A stretch of 64,000 bases of DNA from Vicinamibacterales bacterium. Its GTDB lineage: Bacteria; Acidobacteriota; Vicinamibacteria; Vicinamibacterales; UBA8438. The notes beneath the pieces are model-generated. The model saw nothing but the letters and a program-made list of their open reading frames with translations, searched no databases and was not told where the DNA came from. Where the stretch lies: NCBI GenBank assembly GCA_958296065.1, contig CATQHX010000029.1, positions 57,715-121,714 on the forward strand, given 5' to 3'. Both the position numbers and the translations under genes were made by a program. Positions 16,377 to 25,503 of the stretch are shown piece by piece (the first letter of the stretch is position 1; the number at the start of each line of letters is the position of its first letter).

Positions 16377-17930
16377 ATGACGGCGCGCGCCCTGATGATC
16401 CAGGGCACCGGCTCCAGCGTCGGCAAGTCGCTCATCGTCGCGGGACTGTGCCGGCTCGCCCGGCGCCGCGGGATCCGCGTCGCGCCGTTCAAGCCGCAGA
16501 ACATGTCCAACAACGCCGCAGTCTGCGCCGACGGCGGCGAGATCGGACGTGCGCAGGCGTTGCAGGCGCGGGCCGCGGGCCTGGAGCCGCGGCACGACTT
16601 CAACCCGGTGCTGCTGAAACCGCAGACGGACCGCGGCGCGCAGGTCGTCGTGCAGGGGCGCGTCCTCGGCACAATCGACGCAAAGGAATACCAGGCCGTG
16701 CGCGCCCGGATCCGGGCTTCCGTGCTGGAGAGCTTTCGGCGCGTGACGGCTGACTACGAGCTCGTGCTGGTCGAGGGAGCCGGCAGTCCCGCGGAGGTGA
16801 ACCTGCGGCCCAACGACATCGCCAACATGGGCTTCGCACGCGCCGCCGAGGTACCGGTCTGCCTGGTCGGCGACATCGACCGCGGCGGCGTGATCGCCTC
16901 CCTGGTCGGCACGCACGCAGTGCTGGATCCGGAGGACGCCGCCCTGATCGTCGGGTTCGTGGTGAACAAGTTCCGGGGTGACCCGGCGCTCTTCGCGGAC
17001 GGCCTTGCGGTGGTGGAACGCCGCACCCGGTGGCGGTGCTTCGGCCTCGTCCACTGGCTGCGCGCAGCGGGGCGGCTGCCGTCGGAAGACGCCGCGTCGA
17101 TCTCGCGAAACGATGGAGCCGACATTGCCGACGACCCGGGGCGTAGCGAGGCGCAACCCACCGCGTCCGCCACCCGCGCGCACGGGGCTCCGCGGGGCAG
17201 GACCGCGAGCCCCCTGCGGATCGTGGCACCGGTGCTGTCGCGCATGGCCAACTTCGACGACGCGGATCCGTTGCGTCTCGATTCGGGGGTCGACTTTGCT
17301 TTCGTGCCGGCCGGCCGGCCCATACCTCGCGAGGTGGACGTGGTGGTGCTGCTGGGCACCAAGTCGACGATCGGCGAACTGGGGTTCCTCCGTGCCCAGG
17401 GGTGGGATCACGACATCATCGCGCATGCTCGCGGCGGCGGGCGCGTGCTGGGGGTGTGCGGCGGTTACCAGATGCTCGGTCGCCGCGTTCGGGATCCGGC
17501 GGGCGTAGACGGCCCGGCGGGCGTGACCGACGGGCTCGGTCTGCTGAATGTCGAGACGACGATGGCCGGAGAAAAGACAGTACGCCGGGTGGAGGGGCGT
17601 TGTGCGCTGAGCAGCGATCCCGTGTCCGGCTACGAGATCCACATGGGTGAGACGAACGGGCCGGACCTGAGCCGCCCGATGCTGCACCTCGACAGCGGCA
17701 GCGAAGGTGCGCGCGACAAGAGCGGCCGGGTGGAGGGCACCTCTCTGCACGGCCTGTTCGCCAACGACGACTGGCGCCGGGCGTGGCTCGCCCGCGCAGG
17801 CGCAGAAACCGATGCATCCTGGGGCTACGATCCGCTGATCGAGCACGCACTGGACGACATCGCAACCGACCTGGCCGCGATGCTCGACACCGATGCGCTG
17901 TTCGCGGCCGCGCGCGTGTCCACCCTGTGA
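16377..17930 (+). CDS. cobQ: Cobyric acid synthase
   Basis: 517 residues. The P-loop MIQGTGSSVGKS (GTGSSVGKS at 10-18) and FKPQNMSNNAAV are diagnostic of CobQ, which amidates four side chains of adenosylcobyrinic a,c-diamide with glutamine and ATP. The C-terminal glutamine amidotransferase part has the nucleophile in GVCGGYQMLG (Cys361) and ends with the EGTSLHGLFAND segment. Between the domains (about 240-285) is a low-complexity insert with PGRSEAQPTASATRAHGAPRG. No other cobalamin gene and no B12-riboswitch-like leader is seen nearby, so it is an orphan here. It converges on the M14 peptidase gene. The start codon has a modest upstream purine stretch. Confidence 0.93.
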   Translation: MTARALMIQGTGSSVGKSLIVAGLCRLARRRGIRVAPFKPQNMSNNAAVCADGGEIGRAQALQARAAGLEPRHDFNPVLLKPQTDRGAQVVVQGRVLGTIDAKEYQAVRARIRASVLESFRRVTADYELVLVEGAGSPAEVNLRPNDIANMGFARAAEVPVCLVGDIDRGGVIASLVGTHAVLDPEDAALIVGFVVNKFRGDPALFADGLAVVERRTRWRCFGLVHWLRAAGRLPSEDAASISRNDGADIADDPGRSEAQPTASATRAHGAPRGRTASPLRIVAPVLSRMANFDDADPLRLDSGVDFAFVPAGRPIPREVDVVVLLGTKSTIGELGFLRAQGWDHDIIAHARGGGRVLGVCGGYQMLGRRVRDPAGVDGPAGVTDGLGLLNVETTMAGEKTVRRVEGRCALSSDPVSGYEIHMGETNGPDLSRPMLHLDSGSEGARDKSGRVEGTSLHGLFANDDWRRAWLARAGAETDASWGYDPLIEHALDDIATDLAAMLDTDALFAAARVSTL

Positions 17931-17964
17931 CACCCCCGGATCACCTATCCGCTGAGGGGGGGTG
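17931..17964. terminator. Hairpin between convergent cobQ and M14 peptidase genes
   Basis: CACCCCC at 17931-17937, directly after the cobQ stop, pairs with GGGGGTG at 17958-17964. The 7-bp stem lies in the 58-base gap between convergent genes and could end transcription from both sides. Confidence 0.45.
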
Positions 17965-17988
17965 GGGCGCCGGGGAGTGCAAGCAACG

Positions 17989-20784
17989 CTACTGCAACGT
18001 CGCGAGCTCCTCGGCCGTCACCGCCTCGGAAGGGCCGTGGAAGATGGCATTGAAGAGCAGCTTGAACGTCGCCCGGGTCTGGGTGCGGAACGCGATCTGG
18101 CTGCCCATCGTGACGGCCGTGCCGCGGCCCACCTCGAAGGCGACGACGTTCGCCCGCTCGCGCAGGTACTCGTCGCCCAGCAGCCAGCCGCTCGCCACCA
18201 TGTCGTCGTCGTCGGGATAGCGGGAGACCACCTCGGCCGGGATCTCGAAGCTGGGCAGGAGCTGGTAGGCCTGATCGAAGCGGAAGAAGACCGGCCAGGT
18301 CTCCGGCATGCCGTAGCCGACAGGATGCTGCGGGTTGTACTCCTGCTTGAGCAGGGTGCCGGGCGAGTAGAACAGCGACGTCGGGTCGACGACACGGTTG
18401 CGTAGCGTCCGGGAGAGCTCCGCCGGGCTGCGGAAGACGTCCCGCAACCGCCGCTCGGCCTCGCCGACGGTGATGCGCGTCGGCCGGCGCCCGTTGTCCG
18501 CCCGTGGGGGCATCCCGCGCGCCGGCAGCACCGGCTCGATCGGCAGGTCCAGCAGTTGCCGCGCGGTGGCGACGGCCGAGCCGAGCGCGATCAGCGTGCC
18601 GCCGTCCTGCTCCACCCACCGGCGCAGCTTGCGCCAGCCGGATTGCCCCACGCCGTACGCCCAGCGCCAGGACTCGTCGTGCCGGTCCGGACTCAGACCC
18701 TGGATGACCCGCGTCCGGCTCGTGCCGGCGGGGAGCACGACGACGTCGTACTTGTCGGCAAGGTCGCCCTCGAAATCGAGGGACGAGATGACCGCGTGAT
18801 CGATCTCGTACTGCTCGAACAGCCACATCATCCAGCCGCCCGGCATGTTGTTGGCGGCGCGCCAGAGTCCGACGCGGGTAGGCCGGCGCAGACGGTGCCC
18901 GTCCACCCCGGGTGCGGCATCCGCCGCCGTGACGACGAGACCGGTCTCTGCTGCGACCTGCTCGAGGATCCGCTCGGCGGCGCCGGTCGGCGGCACCAGC
19001 CACGTGCCGGGGGCATGGTCGCGGCCACCCGATTCGAAGTCCTTCGCCGCACGATAGACCGGCACCCCCGCCGCCTGCAGCCGGGCTGCGGCCAGGAACC
19101 CGGCGTTGGACGAGGGCGGAATCGCATAACCCCACGCCGGCCGCTCGGGCAACGGGCTCCGCCGTGGCTCGATCTTCTCCAGCAGCATCAGATCGGCACT
19201 CACCGGTTCATCGATCCGGGCGACATCCACCCCCATCAGCATGCCGAGCGTATGCCCGGTGACGTCGTAGGGCGGAATGGGCGGTCCGCCGGGGTAGTAG
19301 CGCAGGTCGGGATAGACCTGCTTCTCGAGCATCGTCTTGGCGAAGGCGCCGTACGGCTGCGCGAGCTGGATTACCCATGACTCGGCCGGGTAGTCCGTGC
19401 CGCCGGCGCTGAACGGTGCCCGCGCCTGGTGGATCTCCACCTCGCCGAAGTGGAGGATGTCCAGCAGCTCGTAGGCGGCGAACGGATCCCGCTGGACCGC
19501 CGGCACGACGAACGCGTAAGGCGCCTCGTCGCGGTCGACCCAGTCGCGGTGGACGCGGTGGAAGTTCTCCATCCAGCGCGTGCGGTACTTCGCCATGTTC
19601 TCCAGCGCGGCGTAGGTGGCGATCTCCCCGTACTCCACGATGTCGCCAAGGCGCCATACGGACGAGTCGTACGGTACGGGGAAGTTCGTCCGCACCTCCT
19701 GGCGGCCGAGCGGACGGCCGGGGCCGCTCGGGTTGATGTACGGATCGGCGAGGTTCGCGCTGGCGATCTCGGTAAGGATGCGCGGCTGGCCGTGGTAGAC
19801 CATGTACTGGCGCGCCGGCGTCCACAGGTCGTACTGGTCGCTGGAGATGATCCCCTTCTTGCCCTCGGCGATCAGCGCCGACGCCATCGCCCGCCCGATC
19901 TGCGCCTGCCCCTCCAGCAGGAGGGGATGGATGTTCGGGTCGTGCGGGTCCTTGTACGGCGGAACGAACATTCGCGCGCCGCGGGGGCTCATCTGGTGCA
20001 TGTCGTGCGTGATCTGCGGCTTGTACTCCCGATGGATGTCGATGGCGAGCCGGGTTTCCCTCTGCGTGAACATGAACCAGTCGCGGTTGTCGTCGTGGCC
20101 GGTATAGCGCTGGTAGAGGTCTGGATACAAGCGATTGAGGCCGGTGTTCTCGGTGGCGTACCAGTGGTCGACGACGAGGATCTGGCCGTCCGGGTTCTGC
20201 GAAGGCACCAGCAGCACGACGGTGTTGTCGAGAATCTCGCGAATCTCCGGTGACTCCTCGGTCGCCAGCCGATGGGCGATGTTGATGACGGTCTGCCCGG
20301 TGCCGACCTCGGTCGAATGGATCGTGGCGTACAGGAAATAGAACGGGACGCCCTCCCGGGCCAGGGCCTGCGCACGCTCCTCGGAAAGGCCTCGCGGGTC
20401 GGCCAGCCGGTGGTTGATCTCGATCAGCCGATCCAGGCGATCGAGGTTCGCCGGCGAGCTGAACTTCGCCAGCACGTACGGATTGCCGTTGGTCGTCGTC
20501 CCGCGGGGCTCGTACTCCACCCGGTCGGTGCGCTCTGCCAGGAGCTGCAGGTACTCCAGGACCCGCGGATAGCGCGCCAACTCCCCGTCGGTGCCGATTT
20601 CGAAACCGAAGTACTGCGCAGGCGTGGGAACGGCCTGCGCACCGGCCGCGGCGGGGAGAACGAACAGAACCGCAACGACCGCGAGCAGGCAGCCAGGAGT
20701 CCGCGCCGTAGAACGGCGTAGACTCCTGGTCAGGCCGGTTGGGCGGCAATCGGAGCTCCAGGCGACGATTGTCGGGCTAGGCAT
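17989..20784 (-). CDS. Secreted M14-family zinc carboxypeptidase
   Basis: 931 residues from the ATG at 20784, which has an AGGAAAG ribosome site. The signal peptide core is CLLAVVAVLFVLPAAAGA (32-49). The M14 zinc site is FLYATIHSTEVG (His156, Glu159), with VLLVPSQNPDGQ at 190-201 and THDMHQM at 259-265 supplying the third ligand. A long C-terminal half includes GWMMWLFEQYEIDHAV and a beta-rich tail, as in the large secreted M14 proteins of environmental bacteria; it may be a glutamine-amidotransferase-like domain. It should trim C-terminal residues from peptides outside the cytoplasm. Codons before the signal core lie in a dispersed hairpin repeat (20693-20755), so the n-region may have been extended by insertion. 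Confidence 0.88.
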   Translation of the reverse strand: MPSPTIVAWSSDCRPTGLTRSLRRSTARTPGCLLAVVAVLFVLPAAAGAQAVPTPAQYFGFEIGTDGELARYPRVLEYLQLLAERTDRVEYEPRGTTTNGNPYVLAKFSSPANLDRLDRLIEINHRLADPRGLSEERAQALAREGVPFYFLYATIHSTEVGTGQTVINIAHRLATEESPEIREILDNTVVLLVPSQNPDGQILVVDHWYATENTGLNRLYPDLYQRYTGHDDNRDWFMFTQRETRLAIDIHREYKPQITHDMHQMSPRGARMFVPPYKDPHDPNIHPLLLEGQAQIGRAMASALIAEGKKGIISSDQYDLWTPARQYMVYHGQPRILTEIASANLADPYINPSGPGRPLGRQEVRTNFPVPYDSSVWRLGDIVEYGEIATYAALENMAKYRTRWMENFHRVHRDWVDRDEAPYAFVVPAVQRDPFAAYELLDILHFGEVEIHQARAPFSAGGTDYPAESWVIQLAQPYGAFAKTMLEKQVYPDLRYYPGGPPIPPYDVTGHTLGMLMGVDVARIDEPVSADLMLLEKIEPRRSPLPERPAWGYAIPPSSNAGFLAAARLQAAGVPVYRAAKDFESGGRDHAPGTWLVPPTGAAERILEQVAAETGLVVTAADAAPGVDGHRLRRPTRVGLWRAANNMPGGWMMWLFEQYEIDHAVISSLDFEGDLADKYDVVVLPAGTSRTRVIQGLSPDRHDESWRWAYGVGQSGWRKLRRWVEQDGGTLIALGSAVATARQLLDLPIEPVLPARGMPPRADNGRRPTRITVGEAERRLRDVFRSPAELSRTLRNRVVDPTSLFYSPGTLLKQEYNPQHPVGYGMPETWPVFFRFDQAYQLLPSFEIPAEVVSRYPDDDDMVASGWLLGDEYLRERANVVAFEVGRGTAVTMGSQIAFRTQTRATFKLLFNAIFHGPSEAVTAEELATLQ
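20693..20755 (-). repeat. Dispersed hairpin repeat, copy A (inside the M14 gene)
   Basis: The core is a near-perfect palindrome at 20693-20729: CCAGGAGTC, then CGCCGT-aga-ACGGCG, then GACTCCTGG. On the minus strand it is followed by CGCCCAACC-type flanking sequence that matches the copies at 60671-60832. It lies within the coding sequence just before the signal-peptide core of the M14 peptidase. Confidence 0.75.
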
Positions 20785-20944
20785 TTTCAGCTTTCCTGCG
20801 GCGTGGAATCCCGTCGACGGATGAGCAAGGCAGGATACCATGCAGGAAACCGGCGCCGTTGGCCCGAGGAGAGGCTGATTCGCACCGGCCGGGTCCGGTA
20901 TCGGAGAGCGCCGAAACAGCTCTTGCGGGCAGGAGACCGATTCC

Positions 20945-22372
20945 ATGAAACGCAGCACGTGGCGGACGGCCGGTGTCGCCGCCCTCATCGGATTCTTCGC
21001 GGCGGGCTGGCTCACGGCCTCGGTCCAGGCCCAGAACGAGCGAACGGCGCGGCACCGCGTGCCGGCCGAGTTCATGAGCTACCTGGGCGCCGACTGGCTC
21101 GAACGGCCGGAGCGCGTCGAGCAGGAGCAGCCCGAGCAGGTCCTCGACGCGATGGACCCGCGTCCCGGCGACGTGGTCGCCGACGTCGGGTGCGGCTCGG
21201 GTTACTACGCGCGCCGCATGGCGCGGCGGGTGCAGCCGGGCGGCACGGTGTACTGCGAGGACATCCAGCCCGAGATGCTGGACATCATGCGTCAGCGGGC
21301 GGCGGACGAGGGGGTGACCGGCATCGAGGCGGTTCTCGGCACTCCGACCGATCCGAGGCTGCCGGCCGGGGCGGTCGACTGGATCATCATCGCCGACGTC
21401 TACCACGAGATGTCCGATCCCGAGCCGATGCTGGCCGGCATCCGGCACGCACTCTCCCCGCGCGGCCGCGTCGCGCTGCTGGAGTACCGCGTGGAGGACG
21501 GCACCGGCGACCAGATCAAGGCGGACCACACGATGTCGGTGCGGCAGGTGCTGCTGGAATGGCAAGCCGCCGGCTTCGAGCTGGTCGCACTGCACGACTT
21601 CCTGCCGAGCCAGCACCTCTTCTTCTTCCGCGCCGCCAGTGGCGCCGCTGCCGGTGACGGGGTAGACGCTGATACCGTTGCCCGGGCAGACGGCGGCGCG
21701 GGCGCCGGAAGTGGGGCAGGCGCCGGTGCGGCGCTCGCCGCCCACGACCTGTTCGACGCCGTCGACGCGGGCCTGGTGGAGGTCGAGGCCCGCGGCGCCG
21801 GCGCGGAAGCGGTGGACCTGCGCATCCGCCGCACCGGCGGCGATCCGCTGGTGGTCACGTCGCCGGCCGCCGCCTACTTCGACGCCGAGGACCGACGGGA
21901 CATGATCGCCCGGCGCGACGGGTGGATCGTGCTCGCCGAGGGCGGCTGGCGGGAGTGGACCCTCCGCGCCGTCGGACGCCAGCGGAACCTGGATCCTCCC
22001 GGCGCCGGCGACCGGCTGGCCGTGCTGCCGCCGTCGACCGCGCCGGTCATCGAGGATCTGCTGCTGGAGATCCAGGCGGGAACGTACACCGTGTCGAACT
22101 CGCCCACGCTCTACCCGCCGCGCACCCCGGTGATGGAGCAGGCCGCGGTCTGGATCGCCGACGGCGACGCGGACTACGCCTCGATGGCCCCGCACATCGC
22201 CGGACCGATGCTGCCGGCGCAGTACGCCGCCGCCTTCGCGCTGGTCTTCGTCGACCGGGCCGGGGTCGACGTCACCCGGCGCAGCGTGTGGGCGGATCGG
22301 GAACAGGTGTTCGGCCGGCTGCGCGACCAGGGCCTGCGCATCTGGTACCAGTTGAAGACACGTGGCCGCTGA
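20945..22372 (+). CDS. Exported class I SAM-dependent methyltransferase with C-terminal extension
   Basis: 475 residues, with a GCAGGAGACC ribosome site before the ATG. The N-terminus (VAALIGFFAAGWLTASVQAQ) is a signal peptide or anchor. A methyltransferase fold follows: motif I VVADVGCGSGYYARRM (77-92), acidic loop VYCEDIQPEM, motif IV WIIIADVYHEMSDP and GRVALLEYR. After an Ala/Gly-rich linker (about 240-262), residues 265-475 form an unrecognised domain. AdoMet is not known in the periplasm, so a secreted methyltransferase is odd; the protein may instead be anchored facing inward or use the fold for binding. It diverges from the M14 gene. Confidence 0.85.
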   Translation: MKRSTWRTAGVAALIGFFAAGWLTASVQAQNERTARHRVPAEFMSYLGADWLERPERVEQEQPEQVLDAMDPRPGDVVADVGCGSGYYARRMARRVQPGGTVYCEDIQPEMLDIMRQRAADEGVTGIEAVLGTPTDPRLPAGAVDWIIIADVYHEMSDPEPMLAGIRHALSPRGRVALLEYRVEDGTGDQIKADHTMSVRQVLLEWQAAGFELVALHDFLPSQHLFFFRAASGAAAGDGVDADTVARADGGAGAGSGAGAGAALAAHDLFDAVDAGLVEVEARGAGAEAVDLRIRRTGGDPLVVTSPAAAYFDAEDRRDMIARRDGWIVLAEGGWREWTLRAVGRQRNLDPPGAGDRLAVLPPSTAPVIEDLLLEIQAGTYTVSNSPTLYPPRTPVMEQAAVWIADGDADYASMAPHIAGPMLPAQYAAAFALVFVDRAGVDVTRRSVWADREQVFGRLRDQGLRIWYQLKTRGR

Positions 22373-22489
22373 TCAGCGCGCCGCCTGCTGCTCCCGGAGC
22401 ATCTCCTCGAACCGCTGCTCCTGCATGTCGATGTGCGCCAGGTAGCCGGCGCGATCGATGAACGGGTTCGGGTCGTCCTCGCCCTCACA
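22373..22489 (-). pseudogene. C-terminal scrap of a subclass B3-like metallo-beta-lactamase-fold protein
   Basis: Directly after the DUF5916 stop, another minus-strand frame reads NPFIDRAGYLAHIDMQEQ then RFEEMLREQQAAR and a stop at 22373-22375. NPFIDP-G-Y-x-A-Y-I-D followed by a charged helix is the typical end of B3-type MBL-fold hydrolases. Only about 37 codons remain and no metal-binding motif is present, so it is a remnant. The assignment is from memory of that C-terminal signature and should be searched. Confidence 0.4.
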
Positions 22490-24533
22490 GTACCGTCGTC
22501 AGCTTCAGGAACAGCGTGTGGCCCTGGTCCGAGCGCTGGCCGAACTCCGCCGTACCGCGCTGATAGGCGACCTGAAACGTCCCGAACGGCGGGCGGTAGC
22601 GGTAAACGAACACCGCCTGCACGTTGCGGCGGTCGATGACCGAGTTGGTCTGCAGGAACACGCGCAGGAACAGGTCGGGCGTGAAGAACCGGCTGGCGCG
22701 CACCACGTGGATCCAGGTTCCGCCGCCGCCCGGGTCCGGGTCCAGCGTCAGGCGCTGCAGCTCGTACTCGGTCGAAGTCCGATCGGTCGGCTTGTACTGC
22801 GCAACGACGCTGCCGAGCACGAAATCGGCGTCGAAGTTGTGCCCGGTAGTCACCCCGCCGCGGAACGATTGGTAGGACCGCGTGTTGTAGCCGACCTCCA
22901 CGCCGGTTTGCCGGTTGCGGAAGTTCCGCTCGAAGCGCTTGAACTCCTCCGTGTGGCGCGCGGTCGCGGTCCAGAGGTTGCGGAAGTCGACAGCCAGCGA
23001 CTCGTCCACCTGCCAGCTCCGGAGGATGCCCGTCTGTCCCCAGTAGACGTCGTAGGCCGAGTCGTACTGGATGCGCTCGACCGGTCCGTCCGGCAGCCAC
23101 AGGGTCTTGTTGACAGCGGCATCCACCTCGCGCCGGTCGTCGTCCACGATGAAGCCGACGACGTTGACGTTGTCCGCCAGGCGATCGCCCAGATGGGTGT
23201 AGCCGACGTGGAAGTGGGTCGTCGCCGAGTCGTACGCGGGCCGCACGAGGAACGCGGTCGCCCCCTTGGAGTGCTGGCCGTAGCTGTGGACGAGCTGCCC
23301 GGTCAGAGCCCAGTTCTCGGTGAAGTACAGGCTGGCGTCGCCGCCTATGGAGCCCTGGTTCCGACCCTCCAACGTGCGGTTGGCGAGCAGGACCCCGACG
23401 TTCGATCGCGAAGCCACGTCGCGCTGCACCCGGGCCACCGTGAAGCCGGCGCTGCTGCCGGCCGCCAGCGGCTCGGCCCGCGTGGCCAACAGGTGCATGG
23501 CCCACGGCCCCTGCTTGCCGAGCAGCTTGCCGCCGCCCTCGATGTCGGCGATGCGGCGCGAGTAGAAGGTCCGGATGCGCTGGTTGAAGAGCTCGCCTCC
23601 CTCGAGAAAGAACTGCCGCTTCTCGGCGAGCGAGACCTCGAACCGCGTCAGGTTGACCAGCTCCTGGTCGGCCTCGATGGTCGCGAAGTCGGGATTGACC
23701 GTGCCGTACGCCGACAGTTGCGGGGTGACGGCGTAGCGCACGTCCAGCCCGATCCCGCCGATCATCGGCTCGCGCTGCTGGGCCCGACCCAGCGCGTACG
23801 GAATGATCTGATGCCGGCGCGACTGCTGCGGGATGGCGAGCCCGACGAGGGTGCCGGCCATCGACAGCCGCGCCCAGTAGTCGACCGGTCCGGCCCAGAA
23901 CGTACGCTCCAGGGATCGGCGCCGGCTGCGGCCGAAGTTGATGCCCCAGGTCACGTCGTCGCCCGCCCGGTACTGGAGCGATGTGAGCGGGATGGCGATC
24001 TCGGCCGACCAGCCGTAGTCGGTGCGCTGCGCGCGCGATCGCCACGGCGCGTCCCAGGCCCCGTCGCTGGTGCCGCCGTCCTCCGCGATGCGGCCGTCGG
24101 CCTGGGTCCCGAGGCCGTTGACCATGAAGTAGTAGCCGGTCCGCCGATCGTGGAAGGTGTCGAGAAAGACCTGCACCGAATCGTCGTTCCAGATCGGGTC
24201 GTCGCGCTCCACCATCTGCGACAGCGGCGGCTCGGGATCCCAGGCCTGGAAACCCGCGTACAGGTGCTCGTCGTCGTAGAGCACGTGGACCACCGTCGGC
24301 AGCTCGGCCAGGTTGCCGCGCTGCGGCTGGAACTGCAGGAAGTCCTCGGCCCGCGCGGCGCCCTGCCATTCGCGCTCGGTGACGTGGCCGTCGATGTCGG
24401 GCGGGCGGGCGGCGCGCCGGGCGGGGATGCTGAACGCATCCGCCGCTGACGCAGCTTGCGGCGCGGCCCCGACCGAAGCGAGCAGAAGCGCGATAGCCGC
24501 CGTGCAGGCCGTGCGTCGGTTCCAGCAGTCCAC
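22485..24533 (-). CDS. DUF5916 protein with family 9-like carbohydrate-binding N-terminus
   Basis: I place the start at the GTG at 24533 because it gives a proper signal peptide (DCWNRRTACTAAIALLLASVGAAP); the frame stays open to an ATG at 24710. The protein is then about 682 residues. A CBM9-like beta-sandwich comes first (PPDIDGHVTEREWQGA, VHVLYDDEHLYAGFQAWDPEP, FLDTFHDRRTGYYFMVN). The DUF5916 region follows (YGTVNPDFATIEADQELVNL, LAEKRQFFLEGGELF), probably an outer-membrane barrel ending in LFLKLTTVL. The family is common in Bacteroidetes and Acidobacteriota and its role is unknown; surface glycan or peptide binding is suggested by the N-terminal domain. Confidence 0.85.
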   Translation of the reverse strand: MDCWNRRTACTAAIALLLASVGAAPQAASAADAFSIPARRAARPPDIDGHVTEREWQGAARAEDFLQFQPQRGNLAELPTVVHVLYDDEHLYAGFQAWDPEPPLSQMVERDDPIWNDDSVQVFLDTFHDRRTGYYFMVNGLGTQADGRIAEDGGTSDGAWDAPWRSRAQRTDYGWSAEIAIPLTSLQYRAGDDVTWGINFGRSRRRSLERTFWAGPVDYWARLSMAGTLVGLAIPQQSRRHQIIPYALGRAQQREPMIGGIGLDVRYAVTPQLSAYGTVNPDFATIEADQELVNLTRFEVSLAEKRQFFLEGGELFNQRIRTFYSRRIADIEGGGKLLGKQGPWAMHLLATRAEPLAAGSSAGFTVARVQRDVASRSNVGVLLANRTLEGRNQGSIGGDASLYFTENWALTGQLVHSYGQHSKGATAFLVRPAYDSATTHFHVGYTHLGDRLADNVNVVGFIVDDDRREVDAAVNKTLWLPDGPVERIQYDSAYDVYWGQTGILRSWQVDESLAVDFRNLWTATARHTEEFKRFERNFRNRQTGVEVGYNTRSYQSFRGGVTTGHNFDADFVLGSVVAQYKPTDRTSTEYELQRLTLDPDPGGGGTWIHVVRASRFFTPDLFLRVFLQTNSVIDRRNVQAVFVYRYRPPFGTFQVAYQRGTAEFGQRSDQGHTLFLKLTTVL

Positions 24534-25005
24534 GCCCGAATGATCCCGGCACCTGTCCCCGCCGGTCAAACGCTCTCGTCCGGTGACCAGTTCGGCCCGG
24601 GAGGAACTGTCGAGTTCGACTTCCCCCGGGGTGCTAGGGATTTCCCTAGTTTCCAGCATCGAACGACCGGGACTACTGTTGAAGGACGTTGGGGAGGTAC
24701 CGATGTCCAAGATGTTGACTTCAGCAGATCCTCCGGCGGCCCCGACACGCTGCTACATCTACTGGCGGGCACCGTCCGGGTTCTGGACGCGGCGTGTCGC
24801 CGTGGAGAAGGTCGACCGACCGTGGTGCGCGGGAATCGACGGCGTGCGGCGGCGGCAACCCGCAGCCGGAGCCGCGCCGGCAACCAGTACTCAGCGGCAC
24901 GCGCCCGGATCACACGCGGCGGCGTGACGAACCCGCACGGCATCGCGGCACCGGTTGGCAAGAGCTGACAGGCCGCGGGCGGTGGAACCGAAGTCCACCA
25001 GTGAG
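24534..25005. other. No recognised gene
   Basis: 472 bases between the DUF5916 signal peptide and a permease remnant. Open frames on both strands lack a recognisable domain. The DUF5916 promoter should be here; near 24640-24660 there is CTAGGGATTTCCCTAG, a short perfect palindrome that could be a regulatory site. Confidence 0.35.
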
Positions 25006-25270
25006 TCACTCGGCTCGAAGCGCGGCGGCGGTGTCGAGACGCGCCGCCCGCCGCGCCGGCAGGTCACAGGCCAGAGCACCGGCCACCAGCAGCCCAGTCA
25101 GGCTCACACCCAGCGTCGCGACGTCATGTGGAGCAACGCTGTACAACTGGCTGGCAAGGAGCCCTGTCAGCGGCACCGCGGCAGCCAGCCCGACCAAAGC
25201 GTCCCCGCGGCGATCAGCCGCAGCCCCTGGGCAAGCACCATCCGGCGCACATCCGGATCTGAACCGCATC
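25006..25270 (-). pseudogene. C-terminal remnant of an ADOP/MacB-type ABC permease
   Basis: The last transmembrane helix and tail are clear: VPLTGLLASQLYSVAPHDVA then GVSLTGLLVAGALACDLPAR and DTAAALRAE with a stop at 25006-25008, the usual end of FtsX/MacB-type permeases. The preceding helix, RRMVLAQGLRLIAAG, is in a different frame, so there is a frameshift near 25190. Nothing of the rest of the permease is seen upstream. Compare the intact 883-residue permease at 37965-40616. Confidence 0.65.
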
Positions 25271-25405
25271 CGCCAGATGCCCGGCGGCACCACGATCCCA
25301 CGACTTCGGTGCGCTGCTGACGGTGTTCGACGGCTCGGCGACGGTGGCTCAAGCCGATGGATCGGCGGAACAGTCGACTGCCCGACGGACTCCGAGGGCA
25401 GGAAA

Positions 25406-25464
25406 GTGTTCGGTAACTTTGTTGTCTGGCGCTCTCGACAAACCCGAATGTGTTCGGTAACTTT
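25406..25464. promoter_or_regulatory. 15-bp direct repeat upstream of the RES toxin-antitoxin operon
   Basis: GTGTTCGGTAACTTT occurs twice, at 25406-25420 and 25450-25464, exactly 44 bases apart (about four helical turns). Each copy contains the partly symmetric GTTCGGTAAC. The second copy ends 109 bases before the antitoxin ATG. Regulator sites are often spaced by whole helical turns, so binding by the operon's own antitoxin is a fair guess. Confidence 0.5.
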
Positions 25465-25503
25465 CGTCTACCCCATGGCCTCCCGCCTGTAGTGACGTCT
25501 TCC

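Noticed and set aside
22458..24449. Long plus-strand frame antisense to DUF5916
   Set aside because: Same reason: mirrors the codon bias of the real gene.
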